A DNA stretch of 64,000 bases. Origin: an uncultured Fluviicola sp. (GTDB taxonomy: Bacteria; Bacteroidota; Bacteroidia; Flavobacteriales; Crocinitomicaceae). Shown piece after piece: positions 52,085 to 61,249 of this stretch (its first letter is position 1; each line of letters opens with the position of its first letter). The DNA is taken from contig NZ_CAMLDC010000004.1 of NCBI RefSeq assembly GCF_946478805.1, forward strand, positions 124,001 through 188,000. The letters are read 5' to 3'. The translations under genes were made by a program, and so were the position numbers. The notes beneath the pieces were generated by a model. That model saw nothing but the letters and a program-made list of their open reading frames with translations, was not told the origin of the DNA and made no database searches.

Positions 52085-52675
52085 ATGAGCAAATTTCATT
52101 ACAACGACGAGACGACAGAAAACATTTCAACTATTTACAAATCCGTTCTTTCTCAAATCGGCGAAAACCCGGAAAGAGAAGGATTATTACGCACACCTGA
52201 ACGCGTTGCAAAAGCATTGCAGTTTTTGACGCACGGATATGATATCAAACCGGAAGAGATTCTTAAAAGCGCTTTATTCAGAGAGGAGTATTCTGAAATG
52301 GTGATTGTAAAAGATATCGAAGTTTACTCCATGTGTGAACACCACATGCTTCCATTTTTCGGAAAAGCACATGTTGCTTATATTCCCAATGGAACCATCG
52401 TAGGACTAAGCAAAATTCCACGTGTCGTTGATGCATTCAGCCGCAGATTGCAGGTTCAGGAGCGCCTGACGATCGAAATCCGCGATTGTATCCAGGAAAC
52501 ATTGAAACCAAAAGGGGTTGCAGTGGTTATGGAATGTCAGCATATGTGTATGCAGATGCGCGGTGTGCAAAAACAAAATTCGGTAACGACTTCGAGTGCC
52601 TTTACCGGATTGTTCCTAAGCAACGATTCCACAAGAAAAGAGTTTATTAATTTGGTACAGGCAAAATTGCATTAA
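52085..52675 (+). CDS. folE: GTP cyclohydrolase I
   Basis: A 196-residue enzyme converting GTP to 7,8-dihydroneopterin triphosphate. [15 protein letters not shown], the zinc site [37 protein letters not shown], and [16 protein letters not shown] are diagnostic. The ATG at 52085 was preferred over 52055, which reads through the inverted repeat. Its product feeds tetrahydrofolate synthesis and, with the neighbouring pyruvoyl-tetrahydropterin synthase, possibly biopterin-like cofactors or preQ0. Confidence 0.97.
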   Translation: MSKFHYNDETTENISTIYKSVLSQIGENPEREGLLRTPERVAKALQFLTHGYDIKPEEILKSALFREEYSEMVIVKDIEVYSMCEHHMLPFFGKAHVAYIPNGTIVGLSKIPRVVDAFSRRLQVQERLTIEIRDCIQETLKPKGVAVVMECQHMCMQMRGVQKQNSVTTSSAFTGLFLSNDSTRKEFINLVQAKLH

Positions 52676-52707
52676 ATAGAAACGAACCGGCTTATTACTT
52701 AAATCAC

Positions 52708-54375
52708 ATGATCAGACGACCACTAACCCTTATTCTTTTTGGTTTTTCATTGTTTTGTTCCACATTCATTTTTGGGACAGAAGGATTGAAATTCTCTTTG
52801 GAAAAAACCATTGTCAAAGTAAATTCGGATGGGTTTTATCAGACCTCCAATTACTTTGAAGGCTCCAATGAAACGAACGCCGAGCAAACCTTTCGCTTCT
52901 CCGTGATTGAAACGGAAAACCTTGCTTCAAAACAAGGAACGTTCATCATTAACGGGAAACCGAAAAAAATCAACTTCGAATCCAATCTGACGGTTTCAAC
53001 CATTAACTGGGGATCTGTTTTCAATGGAGTACGGACGTACAGTTTCAGTGTTCCTGCAAATTGCCTGTTCAAATTTGAATATCAAACCGCATCCAGTGAG
53101 CTCATTTTCCTGACCACTATTTTCAAGGACGGAATAAATGAAGCGGACGATTTCTTTTACGAAATCACACTTCCCGAAAACATGGAAGCATCGTTCAGGC
53201 GTCGTTCAGGGAAAAAATCAGGGCATTTTGTAATTACGAACCAGGAATTTCTTCCGGACGAGGAATGCATGTACTTTTTAATCCATCCGAAAGGCATGGA
53301 ACCGAATCAATACTTCAATGATTGGTTTATCCAGAAAACAAAAAACCAGGAAGCTTTGAATGTATTCCTACTTCCGGAGGATTTGCGAAACCTGGCTAAA
53401 AAAGGGAAATCACTCGAATTGGCCCAGGCTTGCTACGAATATGTCCAGGAAAACATTCTCTACCTGGATATTGAAAACGGATTGAACGCACTGATTCCAA
53501 GACAGGCAAATCAAACCATAACAAACAAATACGGAGATTGCAAGGACATGGCCATGCTTCTTCACCAGATGCTTCAGGCATTCGGATTCGAATCCTATCT
53601 GAGCATCTCAAAAACCTCCATTAAAAAGGACACCTATGACTTCCCTTCCATTGCCATGGCAAATCACATGATCGTGTCTTTGATCTGGGAGAACAAAACC
53701 TACTACCTGGACGGAACGGAAAAACAATGCCTGTTCGGAGATCCAAGCATGCAAATCCTGGGAACAGAAGCATTTCTGCTCCAAAAGAAACAGGACCAGT
53801 ACCAGAAAGTGCCTGAAACCCTAATCTTTCAACCTAAATTGTCTCTTGATTATCAATTTTACCTGAACGAAAAAAGTCAGCCGGCTTATCGCCTGAAACT
53901 GGTGTTCGGGGAAAAATTCGCGCTGATCTTCCGCTATCTCCACAACTTTAATGGGATGGACGATAAAACGCAGAAAGTGGTCGATTATCTCATTCCTTAC
54001 GATCACAAAATCGACAGTTCGTTCATGGACACCCATCAAAAGACGATTTATGTTTCATGCAATCTTCCTTCATCCTATTACAACATCGTCAATAACCAAC
54101 AGTACATCGACCTGAAATGCTTGCCTGAATTGACCAAATTGATGGAAGTAGTCTACAGTAATGACAGCGCCCGTTTTGCAGCTGATTTCAACTTCTCATT
54201 CGATCATTTGAAATTCAAGCCGGGCTTTGACACAAGCAAGAACATCGACTTCAAAACCAATAATTCTCATAGCACTTTTGATCTGCACCTGACCAAAGAA
54301 AACTCCGGAAGCAAAGGCATCCTGGTAAACTATTGGAAAACTTATATCTTAAAACCTGCAACTTTTCAACCATGA
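52708..54375 (+). CDS. Exported transglutaminase-like protein with intact catalytic triad
   Basis: A 555-residue protein; signal peptide MIRRPLTLILFGFSLFCSTFIFG. The N-terminal 240 residues are a beta-rich DUF3857-like region. The transglutaminase-like core has Cys278 in YGDCKDMAMLLHQML, His320 in ANHMIV and Asp335 in YLDGTEKQ, the usual Cys-His-Asp set. Envelope proteins of this family are common in Bacteroidota; whether they cross-link, cleave or only bind is not known. It overlaps the next gene by four bases (ATGA). Confidence 0.85.
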   Translation: MIRRPLTLILFGFSLFCSTFIFGTEGLKFSLEKTIVKVNSDGFYQTSNYFEGSNETNAEQTFRFSVIETENLASKQGTFIINGKPKKINFESNLTVSTINWGSVFNGVRTYSFSVPANCLFKFEYQTASSELIFLTTIFKDGINEADDFFYEITLPENMEASFRRRSGKKSGHFVITNQEFLPDEECMYFLIHPKGMEPNQYFNDWFIQKTKNQEALNVFLLPEDLRNLAKKGKSLELAQACYEYVQENILYLDIENGLNALIPRQANQTITNKYGDCKDMAMLLHQMLQAFGFESYLSISKTSIKKDTYDFPSIAMANHMIVSLIWENKTYYLDGTEKQCLFGDPSMQILGTEAFLLQKKQDQYQKVPETLIFQPKLSLDYQFYLNEKSQPAYRLKLVFGEKFALIFRYLHNFNGMDDKTQKVVDYLIPYDHKIDSSFMDTHQKTIYVSCNLPSSYYNIVNNQQYIDLKCLPELTKLMEVVYSNDSARFAADFNFSFDHLKFKPGFDTSKNIDFKTNNSHSTFDLHLTKENSGSKGILVNYWKTYILKPATFQP

Positions 54376-56276
54376 AACCAATCCTATTACCTATCCTGTT
54401 TCTTTTATCCTCCATTACACTTTCCTTCGCAGGAGACAAGTACGTTTGGCCAGAGTTTTCAAATCCGTCCATTCCCGATTCCTTGATGAAAGAAGACGCA
54501 ATTTACCTGGAGAATCGCATAACAGTGGATTTTATGATGGATTACGAAACTTCAGTAGTTTATTTCAAACGCATCAAATTGCTTTCGAAAAAAGGGATTG
54601 AGAATTTTATCAACCATGACCTTTTTCAATTCAACAGTGGAATGATCATGCTCAAGAAAGCACGAATCATCAAGGCCGATGGTTCCATCAAGGAACTTAC
54701 TGACGAAAATATCAAGGAGACATTCATCGACAACAAAAACAAATACGAATCCAATTATTACAAACGCATCCAGTTTATCTTTCCCAACCTGGAAGTTGGA
54801 GATGTAATCGATGTGGTTTATCAGATTGATTACAAAAGTTACAGCCTTTCAAACTGCATCTACCTGGAAGACGACCTGTGCTCTTTAAATTCACGTCTTT
54901 CCTTGCGGAATTTCAGCAATTACGAACTCACTGTTTATCCTTCGAAAAATCTGAGCAATTACGTAGTTCAGAATAAAAGCAGTTCCCCTACTTTCTATTG
55001 GAACATCCAGGGAGTGAAAAAAAATTCCCAGAATGAATTCTCGGCTCATCCTGCAAACGCTTCCAAAGTGGCTTATACCTTGTGGATTCCCAATGAAACC
55101 TTTTCATATAACCTGGTCTATTCGGGAGATCGCGATCGCTACCACGTCAATACCGGTTTTAAAGAGTTCCGGGAAACACTGAAGTTCGAAGGCATTTTAA
55201 AAAGTGACCTCGGGCCTTTGGAAAACCTCAACAACATCATTCATTTCTTTGAAACAGATTTTGAATGGAACGAGGACGACAACATGCCGGCGAGTATCAA
55301 AGCCGTTGAATGTTTTAGAAAACGGATCATGGACAACAAAATTTTCTTCCAATTGATTCAGCAATACCTGGAGGAGAACGAACTGAAATATCATGTGGGT
55401 TTCACCAGGGATTTGAATGAAGGAGTTTTTGAGCATGGGTTTGTAGCGCTTTATCAACTGGATTATCGCTATCTGATCATTGAAAACCTGGGTGGTCAGG
55501 ACGAACATTTCCTGTTTGGCCCGACAAGCAAAAGCAGGTTTTATTACCTGGACGAGATTCCGGCTGCTTGCGAAGGAAACCAATCCATCCTGTTCACCGA
55601 TGACCGAAATGGAGTATCGACCAGTGCAGTTCTGTTACCACAAAGTGATTTCAACAACAACAAGCACACTGCAACGATTGTCCTTAAAACAGGAAAGCTT
55701 TCAGACACCACGTTGGTTGTAAACAGACGCGACAGCTTCAGTGGGCAGCACTCCGTTTTCTTTCGGAATCCTTCCAGTTCCTATCGTTTCAAGATCATGA
55801 ATGTATCGGATACGACGCTCAAACCAACGGAAGTAAAATACATCTATCCCTATCCTGTCAGTTTCAAACAGGAAGATACTGTAAGTACGTACTTCTCCAA
55901 TTTTGATGAAAACCTGTATTCTTTCAATGCGGAAAAACTCATTCCGAATTTTATTTTCTTTGAGGGTGAAACCAAGGAACCAACTGCCGATTACAGTATC
56001 ATCCCTTTCAGCAAACAGCAAAAATATTCCATTTACATCGAATCTCCGGCTGCTATCAAAATTGCGGATAAGATCACCACATTGGTCAAATCCAATTCGG
56101 TGGGTTCGGTAAAAACGGAAATCATCCAAACGGATGCGAATAAGATCAAGATCAATTATGAGATCAAACTTGAAAAACGCGTTCTTTCCAATGAAACAGA
56201 GAGTAATGAATACCTGGAACTGGTAAAGGAATGGGGAAATATTGTGATTAAAAAATGGATCATCCAGGAAGGGTAA
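54372..56276 (+). CDS. DUF3857-containing transglutaminase-like protein lacking the catalytic cysteine
   Basis: A 634-residue exported paralogue of the preceding protein (signal peptide MKPILLPILFLLSSITLSFA). Residues 40-200 are a DUF3857 domain (TVDFMMDYETSVVYFKRIKLLSKKGIENF, KARIIKADGSIKELTDENIKET, FIFPNLEVGDVIDVVY). The transglutaminase-like core aligns without gaps to its neighbour, but Cys is replaced by Asn322 (MDNKIFFQLIQQ) and the Asp by Ile, with only His355 kept, so it is a pseudoenzyme. The start at 54372 overlaps the upstream stop, giving translational coupling. Confidence 0.83.
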   Translation: MKPILLPILFLLSSITLSFAGDKYVWPEFSNPSIPDSLMKEDAIYLENRITVDFMMDYETSVVYFKRIKLLSKKGIENFINHDLFQFNSGMIMLKKARIIKADGSIKELTDENIKETFIDNKNKYESNYYKRIQFIFPNLEVGDVIDVVYQIDYKSYSLSNCIYLEDDLCSLNSRLSLRNFSNYELTVYPSKNLSNYVVQNKSSSPTFYWNIQGVKKNSQNEFSAHPANASKVAYTLWIPNETFSYNLVYSGDRDRYHVNTGFKEFRETLKFEGILKSDLGPLENLNNIIHFFETDFEWNEDDNMPASIKAVECFRKRIMDNKIFFQLIQQYLEENELKYHVGFTRDLNEGVFEHGFVALYQLDYRYLIIENLGGQDEHFLFGPTSKSRFYYLDEIPAACEGNQSILFTDDRNGVSTSAVLLPQSDFNNNKHTATIVLKTGKLSDTTLVVNRRDSFSGQHSVFFRNPSSSYRFKIMNVSDTTLKPTEVKYIYPYPVSFKQEDTVSTYFSNFDENLYSFNAEKLIPNFIFFEGETKEPTADYSIIPFSKQQKYSIYIESPAAIKIADKITTLVKSNSVGSVKTEIIQTDANKIKINYEIKLEKRVLSNETESNEYLELVKEWGNIVIKKWIIQEG

Positions 56277-56317
56277 TCCTAAAATTGAGTAAATTTAAAC
56301 TTCTAAAAACAGATAAC

Positions 56318-57043
56318 ATGAGTGAAATTATTGACAATTACAGCTTTGATACCGCTGAAAAACAAGCTGCAGCAAGAGTATTCTTCGGGAAAGTCTACGG
56401 ATTTATGTTCTTCGCATTGATCGTATCGGGTGCGATTGCATATCAATATGGAACAGAATCTTTTTTCCATGAATACTTCGGCCATTTTACGCCAAAAGGA
56501 TTTCAACCTAATATGTTATACTTTGTCGTTCTGTTTGCCCCGATCGGTGTGGCTTTGCTATTCCAAACAATGATCAACCGGCTTTCATTCCCGTTATTAT
56601 TCGGATTATTTTCACTCTACAGCATCCTAATCGGATTTGCTATATCCAGCATTTTCCTTCAATACTCATTGGGATCAATCGCTTCTACATTCGGAATTAC
56701 CGCCGGAACATTTGCAGTCATGGCGATCATGGGATATGTAACGAAGATCGACCTGACGAAAATGGGATCCATTCTTTACATGGCGTTCATAGGGATTTTC
56801 ATCTCTTCTATTGTTAATTTCTTCTTGAAAAGCGATGGTTTCAGCTATTTGATTTCCATCTTAGGTGTCATTGTATTTACCGGTTTGACAGCTTATCACA
56901 TGCAGCGATTGAAACAATTTGCACATGATTCCGAACTTTCTGCAGACCAAAAAAACAAACTGGCTCTTTTAGGAGGATTCACCTTGTATGTTCTCTTCAT
57001 AAATCTATTCCTTTCATTACTTCGTTTGTTTGGAAGAGACTGA
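56318..57043 (+). CDS. Bax inhibitor-1/YccA family membrane protein
   Basis: A 241-residue inner-membrane protein with seven hydrophobic segments (first at FMFFALIVSGAIAYQYG, last near FTLYVLFINLFLSLLRLFG). MGYVTKIDLTKMGSILYMAFIGIFISSIVNFFL and ILGVIVFTGLTAYHMQRLKQF carry the UPF0005 pattern. Homologues are calcium-leak or proteostasis-linked channels. The ATG at 56318 is used since the longer frame overlaps the upstream stop. A terminator follows. Confidence 0.92.
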   Translation: MSEIIDNYSFDTAEKQAAARVFFGKVYGFMFFALIVSGAIAYQYGTESFFHEYFGHFTPKGFQPNMLYFVVLFAPIGVALLFQTMINRLSFPLLFGLFSLYSILIGFAISSIFLQYSLGSIASTFGITAGTFAVMAIMGYVTKIDLTKMGSILYMAFIGIFISSIVNFFLKSDGFSYLISILGVIVFTGLTAYHMQRLKQFAHDSELSADQKNKLALLGGFTLYVLFINLFLSLLRLFGRD

Positions 57044-57069
57044 TTTTACTGCATAACATTCTTTAAGTT

Positions 57070-57106
57070 AAAACCTGCTAAAATTCAAGTATAGCAGGTT
57101 TTTTTG
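57070..57106 (+). terminator. Terminator after the BI-1 family gene
   Basis: Perfect 11-bp stem (57070-57080 with 57092-57102) and T-run. Confidence 0.85.
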
Positions 57107-57110
57107 TGTT

Positions 57111-57118
57111 TACCTTTG
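57111..57118 (+). promoter_or_regulatory. -7 promoter element of the YugP-like gene
   Basis: TACCTTTG, exact consensus, directly behind the preceding terminator and 20 bases before the ATG. Confidence 0.55.
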
Positions 57119-57138
57119 CAGTATAAATTTACAAACAG

Positions 57139-57846
57139 ATGATACCTTTCGGCCCAGCCATGCTCATTGGTCTAGTCTTTATGGGAATTGGACTAATTGT
57201 GAGCTGGCGCTTAAAAAGCAAATTTCAAGAATTCAGCAAAATTCCCTCCCAAAGTCGTTTAAGTGGTCGGGAAATTGCCGAACGCATGCTTCATGATTAT
57301 AACATTCGTGATGTAAGAGTAACCTGTATTCCAGGTCAATTGACGGATCACTACAATCCTGCCGATAAGACGGTGAATCTTTCCGAAGAAGTATACCATG
57401 GAACGAATGCCGCATCTTCAGCGATTGCAGCACATGAGTGCGGTCACGCAGTGCAACATGCAAAAGCGTATGCCCCGCTTCAATGGCGTTCCAAATTAGT
57501 GCCTCTGCAACATGCATCCGGGTTATTCCTAAATATCCTGATGATGATCACTTTCATCGGAGGGGCTATCCTGTTCGAATCATTCCCGGTTAAATGGGTT
57601 CTTTGGGCAATTGTCATTGCCTACGGTGTGATTGCCTTATTCAGCCTGGTGACTCTTCCTGTGGAATTCGACGCTTCAAGAAGAGCACTGAATTGGATCG
57701 AGCATTCCGGAACAGCAACCAAAAGCGAATACGAACGCTCGAAAAAAGCACTGAACCTGGCCGCATCAAGTTATGTGGTAGCCGCTCTGGGTGCTGTTGT
57801 AACAATGATTTATTACATTTTGAGATTAATCGGCACAAACCGATGA
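57139..57846 (+). CDS. YugP-like membrane zinc metallopeptidase
   Basis: A 235-residue protein with an N-terminal transmembrane helix, the zinc motif HECGHAVQH (two His ligands and catalytic Glu, about residues 98-106), and three further hydrophobic segments. SGREIAERMLHDYNIRDVRVTCIPGQLTDHYNPADKTVNLSE is the typical DUF preceding the motif, and LPVEFDASRRAL follows. The family is a membrane-embedded neutral protease group of unknown substrate. It is followed by a small His-rich membrane protein gene with its own promoter. Confidence 0.9.
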   Translation: MIPFGPAMLIGLVFMGIGLIVSWRLKSKFQEFSKIPSQSRLSGREIAERMLHDYNIRDVRVTCIPGQLTDHYNPADKTVNLSEEVYHGTNAASSAIAAHECGHAVQHAKAYAPLQWRSKLVPLQHASGLFLNILMMITFIGGAILFESFPVKWVLWAIVIAYGVIALFSLVTLPVEFDASRRALNWIEHSGTATKSEYERSKKALNLAASSYVVAALGAVVTMIYYILRLIGTNR

Positions 57847-57854
57847 TAATTTCT

Positions 57855-57884
57855 TTTCATTTTTCAAACAAAACCTTACATTTG
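57855..57884 (+). promoter_or_regulatory. Promoter of the 46-residue membrane protein gene
   Basis: TTTC at 57855-57858, 18 bases, TACATTTG at 57877-57884; ATG at 57901. Confidence 0.55.
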
Positions 57885-57900
57885 AGAAAAATTTGAAGTT

Positions 57901-58041
57901 ATGTCAGATCATCATTCAGAACATCACACAGATCATCACGAAAAGGGTGATACTTTCTTTGAAAGTTCAACAGTAGGAATTGGTTTTGTGTACACGATCA
58001 TCCTATTGATAATTATAGGATCGATCTACGCATTCGGATAG
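57901..58041 (+). CDS. 46-residue His-rich single-pass membrane protein
   Basis: MSDHHSEHHTDHHEKG at the N-terminus contains seven histidines in 13 residues, followed by a short acidic stretch and a transmembrane helix (about residues 25-44, VGIGFVYTIILLIIIGSIYA). It has a good -7 element 17 bases upstream and a terminator immediately after its stop, so it is a discrete transcription unit. The His cluster could bind a metal such as copper, zinc or nickel, or be a small subunit of a membrane complex; I know of no assigned family. Confidence 0.7.
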   Translation: MSDHHSEHHTDHHEKGDTFFESSTVGIGFVYTIILLIIIGSIYAFG

Positions 58042-58044
58042 TAT

Positions 58045-58070
58045 AAGGAGGAAAGTAAATCCTCCTTTTT
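58045..58070 (+). terminator. Terminator of the 46-residue gene
   Basis: AAGGAGGA (58045-58052) pairs with TCCTCCTT (58060-58067), then Ts. Confidence 0.75.
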
Positions 58071-58090
58071 CATTTTATTGATTTCTTGCC

Positions 58091-59623
58091 ATGCCATTCA
58101 ATTCAATTTTTGCTTGGGTTATTAAAAAGCGCTTGCATCAGATTGAACTTTTCCGGAAGTACCCGGAAGATGTTCAAAATGAACTGTTCGAAAAATTGAT
58201 TGAACAAGGAAATCAAACCGCTTACGGAAAACAGAACCACTTCCATCAGATCACTTCTTATCAGGACTTTAAAAAGCTGGTTCCGCTCAATAATTACGAA
58301 TCCATGAAACCATGGATAGACAGATTAATGGATGGCGAGCAACATTTGCTTTGGTCCCAGGACACTAAATGGTTTGCCAAAAGTTCGGGCACGACAACGG
58401 ATAGAAGTAAGTTCATTCCCGTTACGAAAGAATCCCTCGAAGATTGTCATTACAAAGGCGGAAAAGATCTGCTGGCTCTTTATTACGAGAATTTCCCCAA
58501 TAGAAAATTATACAAAGGAAAACACCTCATTATCGGAGGAAGTGCGCAGGTTCTTCCCGTTTCCGATAATGCATACCAGGGAGACCTATCCGCAATCATT
58601 GTGAAAAATCTGCCTTGGTGGGCTGAAATCAGAAGAACTCCTTCCAGGGAAATTGCTTTGATGACCGATTGGGAGGAAAAGATTGAACGTATGGCAAAAA
58701 GTACCATCGAAGAAGATGTGTACATTATTGCCGGGGTTCCGAGCTGGACATTGGTATTGGCACGGAAAATATTGGAGATCACCGGAAAATCGAACTTACG
58801 GGAAGTATGGCCCAACCTGGAACTCTTCATGCATGGAGGTGTCAGCTTCGAACCTTACCGGGAAGCTTTCCGGGAATTGATCCCTTTCGACGATATGCAT
58901 TATGTGGAGACCTACAATGCTTCAGAAGGGTTTTTCGGAATCCAGGATGTGGATGGCTCCAATGAATTGTTACTCATGCTGGATTATGGTATTTTCTATG
59001 AATTCATTCCCATGCATTCCTTTGAAGATACCGATTCCAAGACCATCCTGAAACTCGATGAGGTGGAACTTGATGAAGAATATGCTTTAGTCATTTCAAC
59101 CAATGCCGGTCTTTGGAGATATATTGTGGGAGACACGATCCGTTTCACATCCAAAACTCCTTACCGCTTTAAATTATCCGGAAGAACCAAACATTTCATC
59201 AATGCTTTCGGAGAGGAACTGATTGTTAACAATTCGGATTTCGCTATTACGGAGGCTTGCTCCAAAACAAACGCCATTATCCGGGATTATACTGTTGCCC
59301 CGATCTACATGGATGGAAAAGTACAGGGAAAACACGAATGGTTGATCGAATTTGACCGCGAACCGAATGATATCCAACGTTTTTTGACGCTTTTGGATGA
59401 GTCACTGCGGGCGATCAATTCGGACTATGATGCGAAACGAACCAAAAACCTGGCGTTGGGAAGACCTTTGCTGCATGTTTTAAAATCGGGAAGTTTTGAC
59501 AACTGGTTGCAAAAAAAAGGTAAATTAGGAGGACAACACAAAGTGCCCCGTTTGATGAATACACGTGAAATCGTGGAACAAATCTTGCAAGAAACCGAAT
59601 TCAAAACCATTGAATATGCATAG
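58091..59623 (+). CDS. GH3-family acyl-acid-amido synthetase-like protein
   Basis: A 510-residue protein of the GH3 auxin-responsive family within the adenylate-forming superfamily. ATP/AMP motifs: SSGTTTDRSKFIP (Ser98 onward), ETYNASEGFFG (about 277-287) and WRYIVGDTIRF (about 346-356). Plant GH3 enzymes join amino acids to jasmonate, indole-acetate or benzoates; the bacterial substrate is unknown. Full-length for bacterial members. Its stop overlaps the next gene by 8 bases. Confidence 0.9.
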   Translation: MPFNSIFAWVIKKRLHQIELFRKYPEDVQNELFEKLIEQGNQTAYGKQNHFHQITSYQDFKKLVPLNNYESMKPWIDRLMDGEQHLLWSQDTKWFAKSSGTTTDRSKFIPVTKESLEDCHYKGGKDLLALYYENFPNRKLYKGKHLIIGGSAQVLPVSDNAYQGDLSAIIVKNLPWWAEIRRTPSREIALMTDWEEKIERMAKSTIEEDVYIIAGVPSWTLVLARKILEITGKSNLREVWPNLELFMHGGVSFEPYREAFRELIPFDDMHYVETYNASEGFFGIQDVDGSNELLLMLDYGIFYEFIPMHSFEDTDSKTILKLDEVELDEEYALVISTNAGLWRYIVGDTIRFTSKTPYRFKLSGRTKHFINAFGEELIVNNSDFAITEACSKTNAIIRDYTVAPIYMDGKVQGKHEWLIEFDREPNDIQRFLTLLDESLRAINSDYDAKRTKNLALGRPLLHVLKSGSFDNWLQKKGKLGGQHKVPRLMNTREIVEQILQETEFKTIEYA

Positions 59624-60434
59624 ATTGCTCTTTTCATTCCTTCTGTTGCTTCCAATTTTGGGACATTCACAGCAAGTATGGAAAGAACTTTGGCATCTGG
59701 ATATCGATTCCACTGCAATCTGGGACATCGATCCTATTCATCAAAGCATCATTTATCAAAATCAGAATATTCAAAAGCGCGATGCAAAAGGAATGGTCAT
59801 GCTGCAGGAAAGCATCAAATCACTCGGGAACATTCAAAAAATTGATGCTCAAAACCCCTTGAAAATTGTCTTATTCTCAGAAGATCAGCAAAGCGTCTGT
59901 TTTTTGGACAATGCCTTGGCCTTGCAGGGTGATTGCATTTATCTGAGCGATCTGAATGTGAGCCTGGCAGCAAGCGTAAGTGCCTCAATTCAGACAGACC
60001 GGATCTGGGTCTATGACGAACCGAATTCAAAAATAGAACTCATCACCCTTCGGAATGGGCAAGGTCAACTGGTGCAAAATGTCAAAGGCTTACTGAATAT
60101 GAAATCCATTGTCAATATACAGGAAATTGACAATCGCCTGTATCTGTTCGACGAAACGAATCAAGTTGCCTGGTTTGATCAGTTTGGAAATTTTATCGAT
60201 GTAGCTACGCTTCCTTCCAACAAGCCTATTTATCCTATCCAGGATTATTTCCTGATTGCAGACGGAAAAAAAATCAGTGCTTTAAATATTGATGCCGAAC
60301 CGGTCTCCGTTTTCTTTGAAGGCGACTCGCTTTTGGATTCCGATATCTCAAAAATGGAAGTTTCAGGTGACCGTTTGTATATTCAAACTCAAAAGAGGCT
60401 CTATTGTTATAAGACTCTTCAACCGACAGATTAA
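59616..60434 (+). CDS. Exported beta-propeller-like protein of unknown function
   Basis: A 272-residue protein with a signal peptide (MHRLLFSFLLLLPILGHSQ). The mature part contains repeated short strands typical of beta-propellers (ESIKSLGNIQKIDAQNPLKIVLFSEDQQSVCFLDN, TDRIWVYDEPNSKIELITL, NRLYLFDETNQVAWFDQFGNFI, YFLIADGKKISALNID). It overlaps the GH3 gene by 8 bases and is presumably cotranscribed, yet its envelope location differs from the cytosolic GH3 enzyme. Start chosen at the signal peptide. Confidence 0.75.
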   Translation: MHRLLFSFLLLLPILGHSQQVWKELWHLDIDSTAIWDIDPIHQSIIYQNQNIQKRDAKGMVMLQESIKSLGNIQKIDAQNPLKIVLFSEDQQSVCFLDNALALQGDCIYLSDLNVSLAASVSASIQTDRIWVYDEPNSKIELITLRNGQGQLVQNVKGLLNMKSIVNIQEIDNRLYLFDETNQVAWFDQFGNFIDVATLPSNKPIYPIQDYFLIADGKKISALNIDAEPVSVFFEGDSLLDSDISKMEVSGDRLYIQTQKRLYCYKTLQPTD

Positions 60435-60634
60435 TTGCGAATTGAACCGGAAAGTGCTCTGATCCGTCGCCCCCGATTTTATCGAAAGCTTTGCTTTTTT
60501 CTCATTCTACATTCTCAATTTTTCCATTCACCAAGTCAATTCGGGTAAACACACAGCAGTAATTATTTTTTGAACAAAGGGCGATTTATGTAGGCAGATT
60601 TCGTAATTTAGTCACCCCGAAAAACTCATAAATT

Positions 60635-61249
60635 ATGCATATTGCAGTAGCTGGAAATATTGGATCTGGAAAGACGACTCTTACGAAAATGTTGGCAAAA
60701 CATTATAACTGGGAGACTCACTTCGAGGACGTTGAACACAATCCTTATCTGAATGATTTCTATGAAGATATGCAACGCTGGTCTTTCAATTTGCAGATCT
60801 ATTATTTGAATTCCCGATTCACACAGATCCAGGAAATCAAAAACAGTACGGCACATGTGATCCAGGACAGAACGATTTATGAAGATGCGTTTATTTTCGC
60901 CCCGAACCTCCATTCCATGGGTTTGATGACAACACGTGATTTTGAAAACTATTTTTCATTATTCAACCTGATGGATTCGTTCGTTTCCGCACCTGACCTG
61001 TTGATCTACCTGAGAGCATCAGTCCCTACTTTGGTGAACCAGATTCAACAGCGTGGAAGAGAATACGAAGAAAGTATCCGCCTGGATTACTTAAAGCGTT
61101 TGAATGAGCGTTATGAAGCCTGGATTTCAACCTACGACAACGGTAAACTGCTGATTATCGACGTTGACAATAATTCATTCCCGGACAACCAGGAAGACTT
61201 AGGAAAGATCATCCAATCAATTGATGCGGAAATAAACGGATTATTCTAA
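60635..61249 (+). CDS. Deoxynucleoside kinase
   Basis: A 204-residue kinase that phosphorylates deoxyribonucleosides in salvage. P-loop GNIGSGKTT (residues 7-15), a HFEDVEHNPYLNDFY segment, VIQDRTIYEDA (the [DE]RS-like catalytic arginine region) and LRASVPTLVNQIQQRGREYE (LID arginines). Similar to dGK/dAK/dCK-type enzymes; specificity is not readable. It converges with the next gene, overlapping it by 9 bases. Confidence 0.93.
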   Translation: MHIAVAGNIGSGKTTLTKMLAKHYNWETHFEDVEHNPYLNDFYEDMQRWSFNLQIYYLNSRFTQIQEIKNSTAHVIQDRTIYEDAFIFAPNLHSMGLMTTRDFENYFSLFNLMDSFVSAPDLLIYLRASVPTLVNQIQQRGREYEESIRLDYLKRLNERYEAWISTYDNGKLLIIDVDNNSFPDNQEDLGKIIQSIDAEINGLF

